Shown one piece after another: positions 5,954 to 8,670 of a stretch of DNA of 8,670 nucleotides. The position numbers were made by a program, and so were the translations under genes. The notes under the pieces were generated by a model that saw only the letters and a program-made list of their open reading frames with translations, had not been told where the DNA came from and ran no database searches. The stretch is from JBIIUJ01 sp044340025 (lineage in GTDB: Bacteria > Pseudomonadota > Alphaproteobacteria > Caulobacterales > Aquidulcibacteraceae), in NCBI GenBank assembly GCA_044340025.1, contig JBIIUJ010000114.1, forward strand, positions 1 to 8,670, in the 5' to 3' direction. The stretch's first letter is position 1. Each line of letters opens with the position of its first letter.

Positions 5954-7065
5954 CGGTTGTTCATGGCGCTTATGATCCGCGTTTCAGCGCCGTGCGCGAG
6001 ACGTTTGAAGCCAATTTCGCCGACGGGGGCGAAGCCGGCGCCGCCGTGAGCATCGTGCTCCACGGCGAGACCGTGGTCGATCTTTATGCCGGCGTCCGCG
6101 ACGCCGCCCGGCAGACACCGCTCGGCCCGGATGATCTGTTCAACGTCTGGTCCACCACCAAGGGGCTCGCGGCGCTGTGCGTTGCGATCGCGGCTGATCG
6201 CGGCCTGATCGACTATTCAGCCCCCGTAGGCCGCTATTGGCCGGCGTTTGGCGCCCACGGAAAGGATCGGCTGACGGTGGGCCAGCTCCTATCGCATCAG
6301 TCTGGCGTCAGCGGGGTCGATCAGCCGCTGGAGGACTTCTTCGATCATGATCGCACGGTCGCCCGGCTTGCCGCGAGCGCGCCCTTGTTCCCGCCCGGAT
6401 CGGCCAGCGCCTACAACGCCAACGTCATGGGCCATTACGCCAGCGAACTTCTGCGCCGCACCGACGGGCGCAGCGTGGGGCGCTTCTTCGCCGAGGAGGT
6501 GGCTGGCCCGCTTGGCCTCGACGGCGCCTTCATCGGCCTGCCGGAGGCGGAGGATCACCGCGCCGCGGAGATGATCGGCTGGGCGCCTGACGGTCGTGTC
6601 CCCGCCGATCCAGTGCTCGCCCAGGCGTTTGGCAGCCCGCCGCCCGATCCCCGCTGCGCCAACAGGCGCGACTGGCGGGCGGCGGAGCACGCCAGCTGCA
6701 ACGGTCAGGCGAATGCGCGCAGCCTCGCGCGCGTCTATGGCGCGCTTGCCTGCGGCGGCGCGATCGACGGCGTGCGCCTGCTTTCGCAGCAGGGGCTGGC
6801 CCGCGCCACGGCGGTGCAGTGTGAAGGCAAGGACAAGGTGCTGGGCCTTTATGTGCGCTGGGCGGCAGGCTGGCTTTTGTCCAATCGCGGTCTTTACGGC
6901 CCCAATCCGGCCGCGTTCGGCCACTCCGGCTGGGGCGGCTCGTTCGCCTTCGCCGATCCGGAGGCGGGGCTTGGCTTTGCCTACGCCATGAACCTGATGA
7001 GCCCCGCGCTGGCCGGCGATCCGCGCGGAGTGCGGTTGATGCAGGCCGCCTACGCCTGCCTCTGA
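5950..7065 (+). CDS. Serine hydrolase of the beta-lactamase/family VIII esterase fold
   Basis: The 371-residue product belongs to the PF00144 (beta-lactamase, EstB/CubicO-like) group. Active-site marks are the S-x-x-K box STTK at 68-71 (nucleophile Ser68, Lys71) within FNVWSTTKGLAAL, the second motif around Tyr155 in SAYNAN, and HSG at 325-327 within FGHSGWGGSFAFADP, taking the place of the KTG box. The segments LTVGQLLSHQSGVSG (108-122) and FFAEEVAGPLGLD (179-191) are also typical. There is no signal peptide, so it should act in the cytoplasm, unlike true beta-lactamases and penicillin-binding proteins; an esterase, lactone or small amide hydrolase role is more likely than antibiotic resistance. 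The start is the ATG whose ATGA overlaps the transporter stop, pointing to translational coupling. The frame is open far upstream, but that part is only a shadow of the transporter gene. Convergent hemY-like gene ends 10 bp away. Confidence 0.93.
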   Translation: MTVVHGAYDPRFSAVRETFEANFADGGEAGAAVSIVLHGETVVDLYAGVRDAARQTPLGPDDLFNVWSTTKGLAALCVAIAADRGLIDYSAPVGRYWPAFGAHGKDRLTVGQLLSHQSGVSGVDQPLEDFFDHDRTVARLAASAPLFPPGSASAYNANVMGHYASELLRRTDGRSVGRFFAEEVAGPLGLDGAFIGLPEAEDHRAAEMIGWAPDGRVPADPVLAQAFGSPPPDPRCANRRDWRAAEHASCNGQANARSLARVYGALACGGAIDGVRLLSQQGLARATAVQCEGKDKVLGLYVRWAAGWLLSNRGLYGPNPAAFGHSGWGGSFAFADPEAGLGFAYAMNLMSPALAGDPRGVRLMQAAYACL

Positions 7066-7075
7066 CAGGCCGATC

Positions 7076-8575
7076 TCAGCGCAGGAAGGGAAAGCGCGGC
7101 TTCTCGCGGGCCGGGTCTGCGGCGTCGGCGTCTTCGGGTTCTGGCGCGCCGGGGTCATCGGGTCGGCGCTCGAAGTCGGCGTCGGTGGCGACAAACGGGG
7201 TTTCGGCGGGCGCATCAGGGGTTGCGACGGCGATCGGCAGCTCCGGCGCGGCCAGCCGCTCGGCGTCGAAGCGCTCGTGGCGCGGATGGATAAGCGTGCC
7301 GCTCTCGCCATAGCTTTCCACCAGCCGCGCCCAGTCGGCGTCGTCATAGGCGAAGGCCTCGCCCTGCGGATCAAGGTCGCTCCAGTCTGGTTCGCGCGCC
7401 GCGCTCCAGGCCTTGGCCATCCAGTCGCGCGCGCCCAGCGTATCGCCCTGCGCGCGGGCCGCCGCCGCCAGAAGCGTACAGAGCCGGCTGGTCAGCCGCT
7501 CCTGAGCGAGCGGAGAGAGGATGTCGGCCGCCGCCGCCCCGTCGCCCAGCGCCAGGGCTTGCTCGGCGCGCAGGATACGGCTTTCGCGGTGGGTAGGGTT
7601 CATCTGGGCAAGCCCGTCGAGCCAGCGCGCGCGCGCGGCCGGCGTCTCCTCGGCCTTCAGATCGCGATAGGCGAGCGCGAGCGCGGGGTGGGGCGCCTGT
7701 TCCCACGCGCTTTCCAGCGTGGAAGCCGCCGCCCACGCCTTGTTGGCCTTGGCCAGAAGGCGCGCAGCGAGCGCCGCGCCAGGCGCGAAGCCCGGGGCAA
7801 GCTTGGCGGCGCGCTGGGAGAAATCCAGCGCAGCGGCAAGGTCGCCCGTGCGCTCGGCGGTCGCCGCCGCCGCAGACAGCACGACGGCGCGCCGGCGCTG
7901 GGCCACCTTCTGGCCGACGAGGCCGCGCTTCTCGGCCGTATCGAGCGCGAGGGCGGCGCCGCTCCAGTCGGAAGCGGCCACCTTGCGCTCGAACAGGAAT
8001 TGCGCCGGCCAGGTCGCACCCTTGGAGCTTTCGAGCGCGGCCTCGGCATGCGCCAGCGCGGTGGCTTCCGCCCCGCGCGACAGGGCAGCCTCAGCCAGCC
8101 CCCGGCGCGCCGCCGCGCTGAAGCCTGGCACATCCATCACCTCGCCGAAGGCGCGCTCCGCAGCGGGCAGATCGCCGGACGCAGCGGCGGTGCGTGCGCT
8201 GAGAAGCTTGGACAATTTCACCTCGGGGGCGAGGCCGGCGGCCTTCTGGGCCTGCTTGCGCGCTTCGACCAGATCGCCGGCCTCCAGCGCTGCAAAACCC
8301 AGCGCCAGCGCGTCCACGCCCTTCTTCAGCGCCGCTTCCTGGTTGCGCTTGCGGATCCGCGCCGGCAGCGTCCAAAGATACGTCACGAACTGCCAGATCA
8401 GGCCGAGCAGGATCGTCAGCACCAGCAGGCCCAACGCAGCCACGACGATCGAGGTTTCGAACTCCGACCCCGGCTCGCGATAGATCACCACGCCCTGACG
8501 CGCGGCCAGCCAGATGACGCCTGAGGCAACCGCCAGCAGCGCGATCAGAATGAGGATCCAACGCACGACCTTCAT
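7076..8575 (-). CDS. hemY: HemY-like membrane/TPR protein
   Basis: This 499-residue protein matches the proteobacterial HemY family (HemY N-terminal domain, PF07219), found with heme genes but distinct from the Bacillus HemY oxidase. Two membrane helices lie at about 5-25 and 42-66, followed by the basic stop-transfer PARIRKRNQ (71-79). Residues 80-390 form Ala-rich helical repeats of TPR type, for example ALGFAALEAGDLVEARKQAQ (91-110) and RAEQALALGDGAAAADILSP (336-355). After PDWSDLDPQG (396-405) comes IHPRHERF (429-436), then a low-complexity Pro/Asp/Glu-rich tail ending KPRFPFLR. The membrane-held repeat domain probably serves as a scaffold; the exact molecular job is unsettled in the family. 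A GGAG ribosome binding site (8589-8586) stands 10 bases before the ATG, inside the upstream gene, whose stop overlaps as ATGA, so the two genes are likely cotranscribed. The symbol follows family use and does not mean protoporphyrinogen oxidase activity. Confidence 0.9.
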   Translation of the reverse strand: MKVVRWILILIALLAVASGVIWLAARQGVVIYREPGSEFETSIVVAALGLLVLTILLGLIWQFVTYLWTLPARIRKRNQEAALKKGVDALALGFAALEAGDLVEARKQAQKAAGLAPEVKLSKLLSARTAAASGDLPAAERAFGEVMDVPGFSAAARRGLAEAALSRGAEATALAHAEAALESSKGATWPAQFLFERKVAASDWSGAALALDTAEKRGLVGQKVAQRRRAVVLSAAAATAERTGDLAAALDFSQRAAKLAPGFAPGAALAARLLAKANKAWAAASTLESAWEQAPHPALALAYRDLKAEETPAARARWLDGLAQMNPTHRESRILRAEQALALGDGAAAADILSPLAQERLTSRLCTLLAAAARAQGDTLGARDWMAKAWSAAREPDWSDLDPQGEAFAYDDADWARLVESYGESGTLIHPRHERFDAERLAAPELPIAVATPDAPAETPFVATDADFERRPDDPGAPEPEDADAADPAREKPRFPFLR

Positions 8576-8670
8576 GGGGTGACTGCTCCGGTCGGGGCGG
8601 CGGGCGCCGCTGGGCTTGTGGGTGTGATCGCGGCCGCCGGCGGCGGGGCAGGGGCGCGTTGCGGCGTGGT
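8572..8670 (-). CDS. C-terminal end of an upstream minus-strand gene, possibly mitofilin/HemX-like (partial)
   Basis: Reading the minus strand from the window edge, one frame stays open for 32 codons and stops with TGA at 8574-8572, making a 4-base ATGA overlap with the hemY-like start. The tail is very rich in Pro, Ala and Thr (for example RAPAPPPAAAITPTSP and ending PTGAVTP). In alphaproteobacteria the gene before hemY is often the mitofilin-domain/HemX-like membrane protein, after hemD, so that is my guess from context. The visible residues are low complexity and cannot identify the family. It could also be chance open frame in GC-rich DNA, but the exact overlap favours a real gene. Confidence 0.5.
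   Translation of the reverse strand, partial: TTPQRAPAPPPAAAITPTSPAAPAAPTGAVTP

Noticed and set aside
5950..7065. Antibiotic-resistance beta-lactamase
   Set aside because: The fold and S-x-x-K box are shared, but there is no signal peptide, the third motif is HSG, and the context is a transporter operon. An esterase-like cytoplasmic hydrolase fits better.
7277..8524. Plus-strand 415-codon frame opposite the hemY-like gene
   Set aside because: It is a shadow frame with biased Arg/Gly composition, and the minus-strand gene has membrane helices, repeats and a good ribosome binding site.

Overview
The window is a GC-rich (roughly two thirds G+C by eye) bacterial chromosome segment with tightly packed genes. 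The gene content points to an alphaproteobacterium, plausibly of the Caulobacterales/Maricaulales/Hyphomonadales kind. Three genes support this: a lipoprotein of the family named after Caulobacter CC0125/CC1285, an alphaproteobacterial HemY-like membrane/TPR protein, and a Spinster-type MFS transporter of a sort common in these groups. This placement is inference from protein style, not a database match. I see no tRNA, rRNA, insertion sequence, phage gene, CRISPR array or obvious foreign DNA.

Layout. (1) 1-860, plus strand: C-terminal part of a methyl-accepting chemotaxis protein, entering from outside the window and followed by a perfect 11-bp-stem hairpin. (2) 939-2000, plus: a stand-alone, soluble homologue of the MprF C-terminal aminoacyltransferase domain (DUF2156). 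(3) 2105-2656, plus: a small lipoprotein. (4) 2653-3972, minus: purB, adenylosuccinate lyase, whose stop codon overlaps the lipoprotein stop. (5) 4026-4478, plus: a Nudix hydrolase, divergent from purB across only 53 bp. (6) 4598-5953, plus: a Spinster-like MFS transporter, coupled by an ATGA overlap to (7) 5950-7065, plus: a cytoplasmic serine hydrolase of the beta-lactamase/esterase fold. (8) 7076-8575, minus: the HemY-like protein, preceded on the minus strand by (9) the Pro/Ala-rich last 32 codons of another gene, also joined by an ATGA overlap and probably the mitofilin/HemX-like protein.

How the genes relate. Most are independent units: chemotaxis signalling, lipid or other aminoacylation, envelope lipoprotein, purine biosynthesis, nucleotide-type hydrolysis, and the heme-locus-associated membrane protein. 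The two real operon signals are the transporter plus hydrolase pair and the upstream gene plus hemY-like pair. No gap between genes exceeds about 120 bp. The gaps at 861-938, 2001-2104 and 4479-4597 hold hairpins and ribosome binding sites. The gaps at 3973-4025 and 7066-7075 hold nothing I can assign with confidence.

I did not find a convincing previously undescribed system. The items most worth a second look are the MprF-like domain without its flippase half, the transporter/hydrolase pair, an exact 11-bp repeat in front of two neighbouring genes, and a two-part hairpin in front of the transporter.
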